Positions 21,404 through 30,187 of a stretch of DNA of 64,000 bases are shown here, one piece after another. The stretch's first letter is position 1. Each line of letters begins with the position of its first letter. The notes beneath the pieces are model-generated. The model was not told where the DNA came from and ran no database searches. It saw only the letters and a program-made list of their open reading frames with translations. Both the position numbers and the translations under genes were made by a program. Origin of the DNA: Nannocystis pusilla (lineage in GTDB: Bacteria > Myxococcota_A > Polyangia > Nannocystales > Nannocystaceae); contig NZ_JAPNKE010000002.1 of assembly GCF_026626665.1 (NCBI RefSeq), forward strand, positions 5,247,168 to 5,311,167, in the 5' to 3' direction.

Positions 21404-22627
21404 TCACTTGCCCGCGCCCACCAGCCCCTCGGTGACGTAGAAGAAGCCGATGCACATCTCGTCGTCGGTCCCGTAGCCCCAGGTGGTCGTCGCGTCGCGG
21501 CTCGTGGTGTCGTAGGTGCAGTCGATGCGCAGCGTGGTGCCCGCGCGGACCGGCCGCGGCTGCTCGTAGAACGCGAACTGCTGCCAGTGGAAATGATAGT
21601 CGTCGACCTGGGCCAGGCACGCCTCGTCGCTCGGGCCGGTCGCGGTCACGCGCATCTGCCGGCCGAGGCCGTGCATGTGCGGCCACACGCCCCACAGCGT
21701 GAAGTCCTCGTGGAGCTCCCTGGTGCCCGTCTCGACCACCGCCGACTCGCCCGGCGGGAGCTCGAGCACCACGTCCTCGACCCGCTTGATGTACGCCTCG
21801 TGCGGCACGCTCGCCGCCAGCCGCAGGTCGACCGCGGTCTGGTCGGGGAAGGTGCCGTGCACCCGGTTGTAGTGCATCTGCAGCACGGTCTTGCGCCCCG
21901 CGCCCATGCGCAGCCCCGTGCCCGCCGGCAGCTCGCGCCCGCGGTCGCTCGGGCCCGCGCCGACCAGCCAGCGCGACGGCACCAGCGGATCGCCGAAGCA
22001 GGTGTAGCCCGGGCCCGGGTCGGCCTCGTCGAGCGCGGCAGCGTCCGCCTCGTCCTCCGCGTAGTCGAGGGCGTACAGCGTGAGGTGGTGGACCATCTCG
22101 GGCTGGCCGAGGCGGATCTCGAAGGCCACCGCGAACGCGTCCTCGGCCAGCTGCGGATCGAGGATGAAGCAGCGGTAGATGTCGTCGAGCGCCTCGTCCG
22201 GCGTGTACGGCTCCGGCATCGCCAGCGTCAGATCGACGCGATCGAGCCGCCACGGCTCGGGCGGCTCCGGCGGGGCCGAGGCGGACTCGCCCGCGGGCGC
22301 GCCGGATTGCGCCCACGCGGCGAGGGTCGCGATGTCGTCCTCGGCGAGCCAGCGCGCGTCGACGTAGGTGTTGCAGGCGCCGCTGTTGTCGAGGTTGAAG
22401 GGCGGCATGCTGCGCTCGCCGGTGACGGCGGCGATCGACGCGGCCCGCGGCGCGACCTCGTCGTACGTGGTGAGGGGGAACGGACCGATCCCGCCGTCCT
22501 TGTGGCACTCCACGCAATTGTCGGCGAGGATCGGCGCGACCTCGCGGTGGTAGGTCGGCCCTTCGCGGTCGACCGCGGCGTGGCAGGTGGCGGCGGACCC
22601 GGCAGCGAGCGCGAGGCGGAGCAGCAT
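21404..22627 (-). CDS. Cytochrome c domain fused to copper monooxygenase-like domain
   Basis: 407 residues with a signal peptide. CVECHK at 38-43 is a c-type heme site followed by SMPPFNLDNSGACN, typical of small cytochromes. The C-terminal 250 residues carry His/Met patterns of the copper type II ascorbate-dependent monooxygenase (DBH/PHM) fold: MVHHLTLYALD, VLQMHYN, GVWPHMHGLGRQM and DYHFHWQQF. Together they suggest a periplasmic copper oxygenase with its own electron-transfer heme. The substrate is unknown. The ATG at 22627 directly precedes the signal peptide; longer in-frame starts add an Arg/Ala-rich tail and are less likely. Confidence 0.82.
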   Translation of the reverse strand: MLLRLALAAGSAATCHAAVDREGPTYHREVAPILADNCVECHKDGGIGPFPLTTYDEVAPRAASIAAVTGERSMPPFNLDNSGACNTYVDARWLAEDDIATLAAWAQSGAPAGESASAPPEPPEPWRLDRVDLTLAMPEPYTPDEALDDIYRCFILDPQLAEDAFAVAFEIRLGQPEMVHHLTLYALDYAEDEADAAALDEADPGPGYTCFGDPLVPSRWLVGAGPSDRGRELPAGTGLRMGAGRKTVLQMHYNRVHGTFPDQTAVDLRLAASVPHEAYIKRVEDVVLELPPGESAVVETGTRELHEDFTLWGVWPHMHGLGRQMRVTATGPSDEACLAQVDDYHFHWQQFAFYEQPRPVRAGTTLRIDCTYDTTSRDATTTWGYGTDDEMCIGFFYVTEGLVGAGK

Positions 22628-23133
22628 GCGCGCAGACAAAGCACGAGCGCCGGCCGCAGCCAGGCCGGACGCCCCGGGCCGGTCTGCGAGGCGCACGCGG
22701 CCGCCGCAACAAACGCCCGTCGCGGGCAGCGGGGGCCTCGCCGCCAGGCGAGCGAGCCGACAGCGTCGGCGACCGGACGGCGCGTGGCAGTCGACGTCTC
22801 CTCGGGCCCGCGACGCGATCTCCGTACGAGCCTGGGGACGACCCTCCCCAATCCACGTCGGAGGATCTCCACTCTTTGCAAAGAGAGAACTCGAATGCGC
22901 GCATCACGAGCTCCTTCGTGCCGCCCCACCTGCGAATGACGCGGACTCCGGCGAGCCTCAGCATGTCGGCGCCTGACCGCAATGAGCAGCGAGCGCGCGG
23001 TCGCACCCGGCCCACCTCGTTCGTTCATCACACGCTCGAACCGAGGAAATGAATGCGCAATGCGCCGGCTCACGCGCGCGAGGCCGACGCGCCCCGGCCG
23101 GGCGGCCGCCCGCTCTCGGCTATCGTCGGCGGC
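22628..23133 (+). other. Divergent intergenic region
   Basis: About 500 bp between divergent genes with no supported coding sequence. It must contain both promoters; no element stands out. Confidence 0.45.
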
Positions 23134-23595
23134 ATGACCTTTCGCGCCCTCGCTTCGCTCCTGCTCCTCGTCCCCCTCGCCTGCAGCCCCGAATCGAAGG
23201 ACGACTCCACCGCCACCGATACGAATGATACCACCGGCACCACCGGCAGCACCGGCACCACCGGCGACTCGACCTCGGACTCCGAGACGGAGGCGTCCGG
23301 GCCCTCGCCCGAGGCCAACGAGGTCTGTACTGCCGCTTGCGAGAAGTTCAAGTCGTGCGCCGACGACCCGGCGATGTTCGACACCGCGGACTGCGTCTCG
23401 AGCTGCGAGTCGGGCATCGTGTTCCTCGGCATGAACAACCCGGGCACCCACTGCGCCGACACCGAGCTGAACCGCCAGGATTGTCTCTCGCAGGCCACCT
23501 GCGAGGAGATCGACGCCTACGTCTCACCCGACGACCCGCCCGACCAGGTGTGCCAGGAGTGGGACACCAAGCTCGCCGAGTGCGCGATCGAGTGA
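23134..23595 (+). CDS. Small Thr-rich lipoprotein
   Basis: 153 residues. The signal peptide ends in lipobox PLAC, followed by a Thr/Gly/Ser/Asp linker (DTTGTTGSTGTTGDSTSD) and a mature domain with eight or so Cys (VCTAACEKFKSCADD, DCVSSCESG, ATCEEIDAY). The Cys spacing resembles small disulfide-rich lipoprotein domains repeated in this genome, as in the 35917-36629 gene. Function unknown. The ATG at 23134 fits the signal peptide. Confidence 0.8.
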   Translation: MTFRALASLLLLVPLACSPESKDDSTATDTNDTTGTTGSTGTTGDSTSDSETEASGPSPEANEVCTAACEKFKSCADDPAMFDTADCVSSCESGIVFLGMNNPGTHCADTELNRQDCLSQATCEEIDAYVSPDDPPDQVCQEWDTKLAECAIE

Positions 23596-23613
23596 CCCCT
23601 CCTCGTCACATTT

Positions 23614-23635
23614 CCCTCTCCTTTAAAAGAGAGGG
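23614..23635 (+). terminator. Hairpin between convergent genes
   Basis: CCCTCTC, 8-nt AT-rich loop, GAGAGGG, lying between two convergent lipoprotein genes (stops at 23595 and 23718). The arms are perfect and placed to end transcription from either side. The run of T is in the loop rather than after the stem, so efficiency is uncertain. Confidence 0.5.
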
Positions 23636-23717
23636 TCGCGCCGTGAAGGCGCGCCCTCGACCCCGAGGGTCGCGGCGCCGCGAGAGCACCTGCCCACCCC
23701 GCTCACGGCGGAGCGAC

Positions 23718-24065
23718 TCACCCGCAGCCCCACGCGATCTCGGCGCAGGTCAGGACGCGCCCGCCCTCCGCGCTCTCGCACGCGCCGGCGTCCTCGCACG
23801 CGAACGAGCCGTAGGCCGCGTCGGTGCCGGGCGGCACGCAGCCGCACGTCGAGTCGTCGTCACAGGCGGCCGGCAGCGGCACGCACGTCGAGCAGCGGTC
23901 CGAGCCGCCGACGATGCACAGCTCGGTCGCCGCGTCGCAGCGGCCGCCGTTGTCGCCGCAAGAGAACGTGCCGTCCTCCCCCACGGTGGCGCTGTCCTCG
24001 CGACCTTCGGGGCAGCCGAGCAGCAACGACAAGCACAGGGACCAGCGCGGGCGGAGCTTCAGCAT
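23718..24065 (-). CDS. Small Cys-rich lipoprotein
   Basis: 115 residues. The signal ends in lipobox LLGC. The mature part has Cys-rich segments (SCGDNGGRCDAATELCIVGG, RCSTCVPLPAACDDDS, TCGCVPPG) resembling small EGF/Dickkopf-like modules of myxobacterial surface proteins. Function unknown. The ATG at 24065 gives a minimal signal peptide and no better start exists nearby. Confidence 0.72.
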   Translation of the reverse strand: MLKLRPRWSLCLSLLLGCPEGREDSATVGEDGTFSCGDNGGRCDAATELCIVGGSDRCSTCVPLPAACDDDSTCGCVPPGTDAAYGSFACEDAGACESAEGGRVLTCAEIAWGCG

Positions 24066-24288
24066 CGGCCCACCCTACACCCGGCCGCGACCGCCGGGGC
24101 CCTCTCCCGCCTGGCGCTGGAGCGCGCGCGCGCGGAGCGAGCGCGGCGCGCCTGCGAGCCTGCTCGGCGGAGCCCTCACGCGCCGGGACCCTCGCGTCGC
24201 GCAGCGCTCATGTCCTGCCCAACACCGCTTCGAGACACTCTACACAGCCCTCGAACACGCCTGTTTACCGATGCGTCGCCGCTTCACA

Positions 24289-24344
24289 TATGTCTTTCAG
24301 GGCATGCCCCTCCAAACATGCCCTTAAAACCATGTCTTTTTATC
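24289..24344 (+). repeat. 14-bp tandem repeat array (four units)
   Basis: Units begin at 24289 (TATGTCTTTCAGGG), 24303 (CATGCCCCTCCAAA), 24317 (CATGCCCTTAAAAC) and 24331 (CATGTCTTTTTATC), exactly 14 bp apart. The last unit overlaps the TAA stop of the minus-strand PAS-STAS gene, so the array sits at its 3' end. It is more AT-rich than the surrounding DNA. Confidence 0.8.
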
Positions 24345-25427
24345 GCCGGCCGGCGCGCAGGCAGTACGCCAGCGCGTCGCGCAGCTTGGCGTGGACGACC
24401 ACGCGCGACAGGTCGACGCCGAGGCCGACGATCGTCTGCGCGATCGACGGGCGGATGCCGGTGAGGATGCCCGCGGCGCCGAGCAGCGCGATCGCCTCGA
24501 TCATCTTGATCAGGTGGCTCGCCGTGCCGGTGTCGACCACCTCGACGCCGGTCAGGTCGAGGATGGCGAAGCGGGCCCGCGTGCGCGTGACCGCCTGCAG
24601 CAGGGCGTCCATGAGCTCCGCCGCCCGCGCCGTGTCGACCAGGCCGACGATCGGCAGCGTCAGCACCCCGTCCCAGACCTCGATGATCGGCGTGGCGAGC
24701 TCGTGGATGACCGCCTGCTGGCGCTCGACGAGCTCGAGCTTGGCGCGCAGCTCGACCTCCGCCAGGGCGGCCTCGCTGATGTTGAGCGACACCCCGACCA
24801 GCCGCGCCTCGCTCCGTTCGTCGCACACGGGGACGTACCAGGTGTCCCAGTACTGCCCGTACAGCGGGGCCGAGCGGGTGTGGGCCGGCTCGCCCGCGAT
24901 CGCCCGCGCGATCAGCTCGCCGTTGCCCTGCGCCTTGTACAGCTCGAAGATGTTCTTGCCGATCAGGAAGTCGCGCGGCAACCCGGCGCGCTCGTTCGCC
25001 TTGCCGGCCTGGTGGAGGAACACGCCGCGCTCGTCGACCGCCCACACCACGATCTCGAGGTTGTCCTGGATCGCCGCCAGCAGCGTCGACTCGAGCGCCG
25101 CCCGGGCCTCGGCCGCCCGGCGCGCGCCGACCTCGTGGCCGTACAGCCGGACCGCCCCGTCCGCCACGCGCTGCGACCACGCCTCGAGCCACCACGCCCC
25201 GTCGGGCCGGCGGATCGGCCACACCCGCGGCGCGTCGTCGCCGGAGGCCAGCGCCGCCCAGCTTCCGTGACCAGCGGCAGCACCTCGGCCATGGCCCGGC
25301 CCACCGCGGCGGCCCCGGCTGTCCCGAAGACCAGCTCGGCGCGGCGGTTCCAGCGGGTGATCACCCCCGCCGCGTCGACCTCGATCACCACCAGCGGCGC
25401 CCCGTCCAGCTCGTCCCCTGCGTCCAT
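24340..25427 (-). CDS. RsbR-like PAS-STAS regulator (one frameshift)
   Basis: About 362 residues after restoring a base near 25255-25270. The N-terminus (DELDGAPLVVIEVDAAGVIT) is PAS-like, a second PAS spans roughly 110-230 (IQDNLEIVVWAVDERGVF, then FLIGKNIFELYK), and the C-terminus is a STAS domain (TPIIEVWDGVLTLPIVG, FAILDLTGVEVVDTGTASHL). The Thr in DTGTASHL sits where RsbR proteins are phosphorylated by RsbT-type kinases. Such proteins form stressosome-like sensing complexes. No RsbS/RsbT partner is adjacent. The ATG at 25427 starts the first PAS. Confidence 0.8.
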
Positions 25428-25472
25428 CTGCGGGTGGTGTATCCGAGACCGCGGCCGCCGTCTTCCTCTCCA

Positions 25473-25760
25473 TTCGCCAGCCGGCAGGCCCGCGAAATTA
25501 TTGCCCTATTAACATGTCCCGAAGTACAGGTCACTCGCCCGCGGCCCTCTGCAGGGGGCGCACCCGAGACAGGGATTGCCGAGTTCCCCACCATTCGCCA
25601 GCCGGCGCGCCCGCGAGTCCATTGCCCTAGTGACCTGTCCCGAGATACAGGTCAGTCGCCGAGCGCCCGGAGGCCGCGGCCCACTCCGTCCATTGGCCCG
25701 CCGGCGAATCGATCGTCCTGGCATCCTGTCCCGAAGTACAGGTCACTCGCCGCCGGCCCC
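25473..25760 (+). repeat. Three diverged long repeats with a 14-bp-family core
   Basis: Three imperfect copies share CATTCGCCAGCCGGC-like starts (25473, 25600, 25691) and a core near TGTCCCGAAGTACAGGTCA at 25515, 25636 and 25727. The middle core is a perfect dyad, GACCTGT-8 nt-ACAGGTC at 25632-25653. Inside each core the C(A/C)TG and CAGG starts are exactly 14 bp apart (25513/25527, 25634/25648, 25725/25739), linking it to the 14-bp family. The last copy overlaps the stop of the next minus-strand gene. Confidence 0.7.
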
Positions 25761-26539
25761 GGAGGCCGCCCTCGCGCCCGCGGCCCTGTCGCCCGCGATC
25801 GCCCGGGCCCGCAGGTCCGCCCGGCGCACCAGCTCGCAGGCCCGCCGCACTTGCCCCGGGAGCCGCACCAGAGTCAGCGCCGGGCCGATCCACAGCAGCC
25901 GTCTCCAGCCGGCCCGCCGCAGCGCCGCTCCGGTGACGCGCGAGCCGAGCGCTGCGAGGGTCGCCCGGCGCAGCAGGGCTCCCAGCGCCGCCCGCCCGCG
26001 CCCCGGCGAGCCGAGGCCGCAGGCCAGGCGCCAGCCGTCGGCCACATGGGCCTCGCACAGCTCCGTGCGCGTGAGCTCGGCGATGACGACGGCCAGCACC
26101 GCGCCCCGGTCGACCTCCGACTCTCGCCCCGCCAGGGCCCGCCGGACCGCGTCGGTAGCGATCGCCAGCACCGCGGCTTCGGCCCCGGCCGCCACCAGCG
26201 CCCCGCCGATCGGCCCGGTCGCCAGCTCAAGGCCGTCGCAGCCGCCCGCACGCCCCCGGCAGCCAGCACGTGCCCCGCCCGCGCCCCGACCCGGCCCCGC
26301 ACCCGCCGGGCCCGCTCGGCCGTCCACGCCCCCGCCGCCGACCCGCGCACCCGCCGGGCCTGCTCGGCCGCCCATACTCCCGCTGCCTGCGCCGCCGCCG
26401 ACTCCCGCGCTCGTCCGACCTGCTCGGCCGTCCACGCCCCTGCCGCCGACCCGCGGACTCGCCCGACCTGCGCGGCCGTCCACGCCTGCACCGTCTTCAA
26501 CGCCCGCACCCCTCGCGGCTCCCTGCGCAGCTCGGTCAT
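25743..26539 (-). CDS. Amphipathic-repeat protein, unknown (one frameshift)
   Basis: About 265 residues when a lost base near 26226-26232 is restored. Residues 15-90 hold four or five copies of a roughly 16-residue repeat of the form AWTAEQVGRVRGSAAG, predicted to be Ala/Arg-rich amphipathic helices. A hydrophobic segment follows (ATGPIGGALVAAGAEAAVLAI), then a basic helical C-terminus (RLLWIGPALTLVRLPGQVRR). It may bind membranes or DNA. No family recognised. The ATG at 26539 begins MTELRREPRG. Confidence 0.55.
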
Positions 26540-26627
26540 CGCCGCGAGGATCGCAGAAAAGTCCTGACAATCGCGCGCCGCCAAAGCGACCTTCTCGCGA
26601 CGCGGCCTGCTAGCCTCCGCGCCTCGC

Positions 26628-28701
26628 ATGCACTGGACCGCCGAACAGCGAGCGATCCTCGCGCACCCGCTCGACGCGCACGCGCTCGTCCACGCCGCGC
26701 CCGGCGCCGGCAAGACCACCACCCTGGTCGGGCGCGTCGCCCGCCTGGCCGAGCGGGTCGACGGCGAGCGCCTGCGCGTCGTCATGTTCAATAAAGCGAT
26801 TCAGGAGACCTTCACCGCCCGCCTCGAGGCCGCGGGCATCGCCGGCGTCAAGGTCACCACCTTCGACGCGCTCGGCCTCGAGGTCCTCGGCCGCGCCGAG
26901 CGCCGCGGCCTGCTCACGCGCCCGCTCGAGGTCGCGGCCTTCCGCACCCGCGAGTGGGCCCAGCTCGTGCATCGCAAGTTCGCCCGCAAGATCGAGTCGG
27001 CCGACGACATCGCCGCCGCCGTCGGCTTCTGGAAGGCCCACCTCGTCACCCCGAACCGCGCCGCCTGTGGGGACGCCCCCGAGCTGGTCGAGGCCTACCA
27101 GGCGCTCGAGGAGCTGCGCACCCGCGGCGGCCAGGCGCTGCAGGTCGACTTCCCCGACATGGTCTACACCGCGGTCGCGGTGCTGCGCCGCTACCCGCGG
27201 CTGCTCGGACCGATCGATCACCTGCTGGTCGACGAGTTCCAGGACGTGAACCCCGCCCGCGTCGAGCTGCTGCGCCTGCTCATGCACGAGCACACCACCC
27301 TCATGGCCGTGGGCGACGCCGACCAGGCCATCTACGAATTCTCGGGCGCCCATCCCCGCTTCTTCCACGACTTCGCCGCCACCTTCACCCACCGGCCCAC
27401 GCGCACCTATCCGCTGTCGCACAGCTTTCGCTTCGGCGAGACGATCGCCGCCGCCGCGCGGGCCCTCATCGCCCACAACGACGAGCGCTTCCCGATCGAG
27501 GTCGTCGGTCGCGGCGCCCGGCCCGGCACCATCGAGCGCACCGACGACGTCCCCGGCACCATCGCGCGCCTGCTCTCCGCCGGGCACCGGGCCGACGAGA
27601 TCGCCGTCCTTTACCGCGGCCGCCTGCAGGGCACCAGCGTGCTCGCCGAGCTCGCGGCGCGGCGGATCGGCATGGAGACCGACGACCTCGACTTCGTCCG
27701 CAAGGGTCGCGGCCCCGAGCTCGCGCTCGCCTACCTCCGCTTCGCCACCAGCGACGCCCCGGTCGGCTTCGACGACGCCTGGGCCGTCGTCTTCGCGCCC
27801 GACCGCTACATCCGCAAGGAGGCGTTCGCCGGCCAGGTCCGCAAGCTCGGCAGCAAGGGCCTGCGCGCGGTCCTCGGCAACAAGAAGGCCGCCCGCGACG
27901 CCGACCAGCCGCGCGGCGCCATCGAGTCGATGAGCGCGCTCGCCGACCTGCTCGCGCGCATGGGCAAGTGCCGCACCGCCGGCGCCGCCCTCGACCTGCT
28001 GGTCGCCGAGACCGACATCCCCGCGCAGCTCGCCGGCCGCAAGCGCTCCGAGGCCGAGGCCGAGCAGGCCGTCGCCGGCTTCGAGGCCGTGCACACCCTG
28101 CTCAAGGGACTCAAGGTCGGCCCCGCCGAGGCCGCGCAGGCGCTCGCCGAGCTCGACCCGCGCGCCGGCAAGCCCGCCGAGCAGTGCGTGGGTCTCGACG
28201 ATCCACAAGGCCAAGGGCAAGGAGTGGCGCGCAGTCCTGCTGCCGCGCCTCACCGACGGCCTGTGCCCCGCCGCTCGCCAGGACCAGGCGCTGGGCACCG
28301 TCGACGCGCCCGCCGGCGTCGACCAGAGCGACCCGCTCGAGCAGGAGCGGCGGATCTTCTACGTCGGCCTGACGCGCGCCAGCGAATGCGTGTACCTCGA
28401 GGTCACGCCGCACGCGCCGAGTCGCTTCGTCGCCGAGCTCGGCCTCGCCAAGCCCGCCCTCGTCGCCCCGGCCAGCAAGCCCCGCGTGCGCAAGCCGGCC
28501 GCCAGCGAGGGCCAGACCCGCGCCTGGCGGCCGATCGAGGACGACGCCCTGATCGCCGCGCGCGACGCGGGCGAGGACCTCGACGAGCTCGCCGAACGCC
28601 TCGGCCGCAGCCGCCGGGCCGTCGATGCCCGCCTCGAGATCCTCGACGCCATCCGCCAGCGCACCGAGGCCAGGCGCCGACGCCTCGCGGAAGAGGAGTG
28701 A
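26628..28701 (+). CDS. UvrD/Rep-type superfamily 1 helicase (one frameshift)
   Basis: About 690 residues. Walker A APGAGKTT (24-31), Walker B LLVDEFQDVN (near 202), GDADQAIYEFSGA (motif III) and, after a frameshift near 28187-28192, STIHKAKGKEW and RIFYVGLTRA (motifs V and VI). An extra G in a GGG run explains the shift. The C-terminal 60 residues (RPIEDDALIAARDAGEDLDE, then ELAERLGRSRRAVDAR) look like a helix-turn-helix add-on. ATP-driven 3'-5' unwinding in repair is expected of the family. No nuclease domain or partner is seen. Confidence 0.88.
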
Positions 28702-29029
28702 GCAGCCGTCGCGCCGCGCGATCACTCGCGCGACCGCAGGACGACCAAGCGAGTGAGCAGCCGTCGCTCCGTGCGACCGTCGAATCGAGGCCCGAGGGCA
28801 ACCAAGAACTTGAGCAGCCCAGCTCCGCGCGACCGTCGAATCGAGGCCGCCGTGCAATCAGGAACTTGAGCAGCCCTGCTCCGCGCGACCGTCGGATCGA
28901 GGCCGCCGGGCCACCACGCGAGTGAGCAGCCCCGCACCGCGCGACCCTCGAATCGAGGCCGCAGGGCGATCAGGAATTTGAGCAGCCCTGCTCCGCGCGA
29001 CGGGCGGATCGAGGCCGCGGGGCTCACGG
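28700..29029 (+). repeat. Tandem repeat, six copies of about 56 bp
   Basis: Copies start at GAGCAGCC at 28700, 28755, 28812, 28869, 28924 and 28980 (period 55-57 bp). The unit is GAGCAGCCCTGCTCCGCGCG followed by ACCGTCGAATCGAGGCCG and a variable TCAGGAACTT-like end. The first copy begins at the TGA of the helicase gene and the last reaches the stop of the minus-strand membrane gene, so the array fills the space between convergent genes. No coding frame is convincing. Confidence 0.85.
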
Positions 29030-29458
29030 CCCCTGGTGCGGCGGTCGGGCGCCGCGGTCGACCGGAGGCTCGGGCGGAGCCTCGCGCTCGTCATGCCGGC
29101 CCCACGCAGTCAGCCCGAGCACCAGCGCCACGGCGCCCGCAGCCACGAACACGGAGCGGGCCGCGGGCCACTCGGCGAAGCCCAGCAGCCAGGGCAGCGC
29201 GACCAGCAGCGGCGCGAGCGACGACTCGAGCATCCCGTGCGCGCCGTAGCGAACCGCGCAGACCGAGCCCCACGGATAACACGTGAGCTGCGACAGCAGC
29301 CACAGCCCGAGCACGAGCAAATAGCAGGCGATGGTGGCGACGCGAGGCGTGCCCGCCGGAAACCACGCCGGGGCGAGCGCCAGCGCGAAGACCAGGGCCA
29401 TGTCGAGAGCGCCGTGCGCTCCGGACGGCAGTATTCGTATACCCGTCGAGCGGCTCAC
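29024..29458 (-). CDS. Small SPW-like four-helix membrane protein
   Basis: 144 residues starting at a GTG (29458). GIRILPSGAHGALDMALVF, then ALAPAWFPAG, IACYLLVLGLWLLSQLTCY, ESSLAPLLVALPWLLGFAEW and AVALVLGLTAW predict four membrane helices. The N-terminal pattern and the (A/P)PWLLGF-like boxes resemble SPW-repeat membrane proteins, of unknown function. A longer in-frame extension to 29806 is Arg/Ala-rich and unlikely. The C-terminal tail is Pro/Arg-rich and cytosolic. Confidence 0.62.
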   Translation of the reverse strand: MSRSTGIRILPSGAHGALDMALVFALALAPAWFPAGTPRVATIACYLLVLGLWLLSQLTCYPWGSVCAVRYGAHGMLESSLAPLLVALPWLLGFAEWPAARSVFVAAGAVALVLGLTAWGRHDEREAPPEPPVDRGARPPHQGP

Positions 29459-30187
29459 ACACCCGTCGTAGCGCGAGTCCCGGCTCCCCGCATTGCTGGC
29501 GAAATCCCCTGCCCCTCGCGCCGAGCCCGCCTGCGCCCTTCGCTGGCAAAATCCCTGCCTCCCGCCGCGTCCGTCTGCCATCGCCAGCGCTCGTCGTCTC
29601 GCCCGCGCCGAGCCGCCGCCATCGCGGCGCGGGGCCGGCCGCTGCCGCCTGCCTGCTATGATACGCTGCGCTCGCCCGGCCCCGACCGCTGATTCGGAGC
29701 GCCCTGGAAATCCCCGGACGCGGCCACGTCGACCTCGCCGCGCGGCACCACACGCGGTCCCGCGCGGGCGGCGGGCGAGCGGCCGCGCCGCGACGGCTCG
29801 CCCCACGAACCCTCCCGCGAACCCTCGCGCAGGGCCGCGAGCGTGCGTGAGAGAGGCGCTGTCCCGCGATTGTCAAGCCTGAAAATTGCGGCGAGGCAGG
29901 TTCACGAATCACACAACCCGCTCGCGCGCGCACCTCTGAACCAAGTCTGCAGACGAGAGCGACTCCGCGGGCGACAGCGCCGTAATCGCCGGACCACGCC
30001 GCGACAGGCGGGTTTTCGACGGCTGAGCCCGGTCGAGCGCAAATGACCCGAGGGGGCTGTGAACCCCGAATCTCCACTGTCCGGAGCGTCCGGTTTAATG
30101 CCGGTGATCGGTGTCATAAACACGTGCGATTGTTGCGGACCGGGCGCTGCCGGCTATCGTAACATCCCCCCTGGACACATTCCCCTC
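29459..30187 (+). other. Divergent intergenic region
   Basis: About 730 bp between divergent genes. Open frames here show no similarity or signal. Part of the last 120 bp (30059-30187) is slightly less GC-rich and probably holds the lipoprotein promoter; no clear boxes can be named. Confidence 0.45.
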
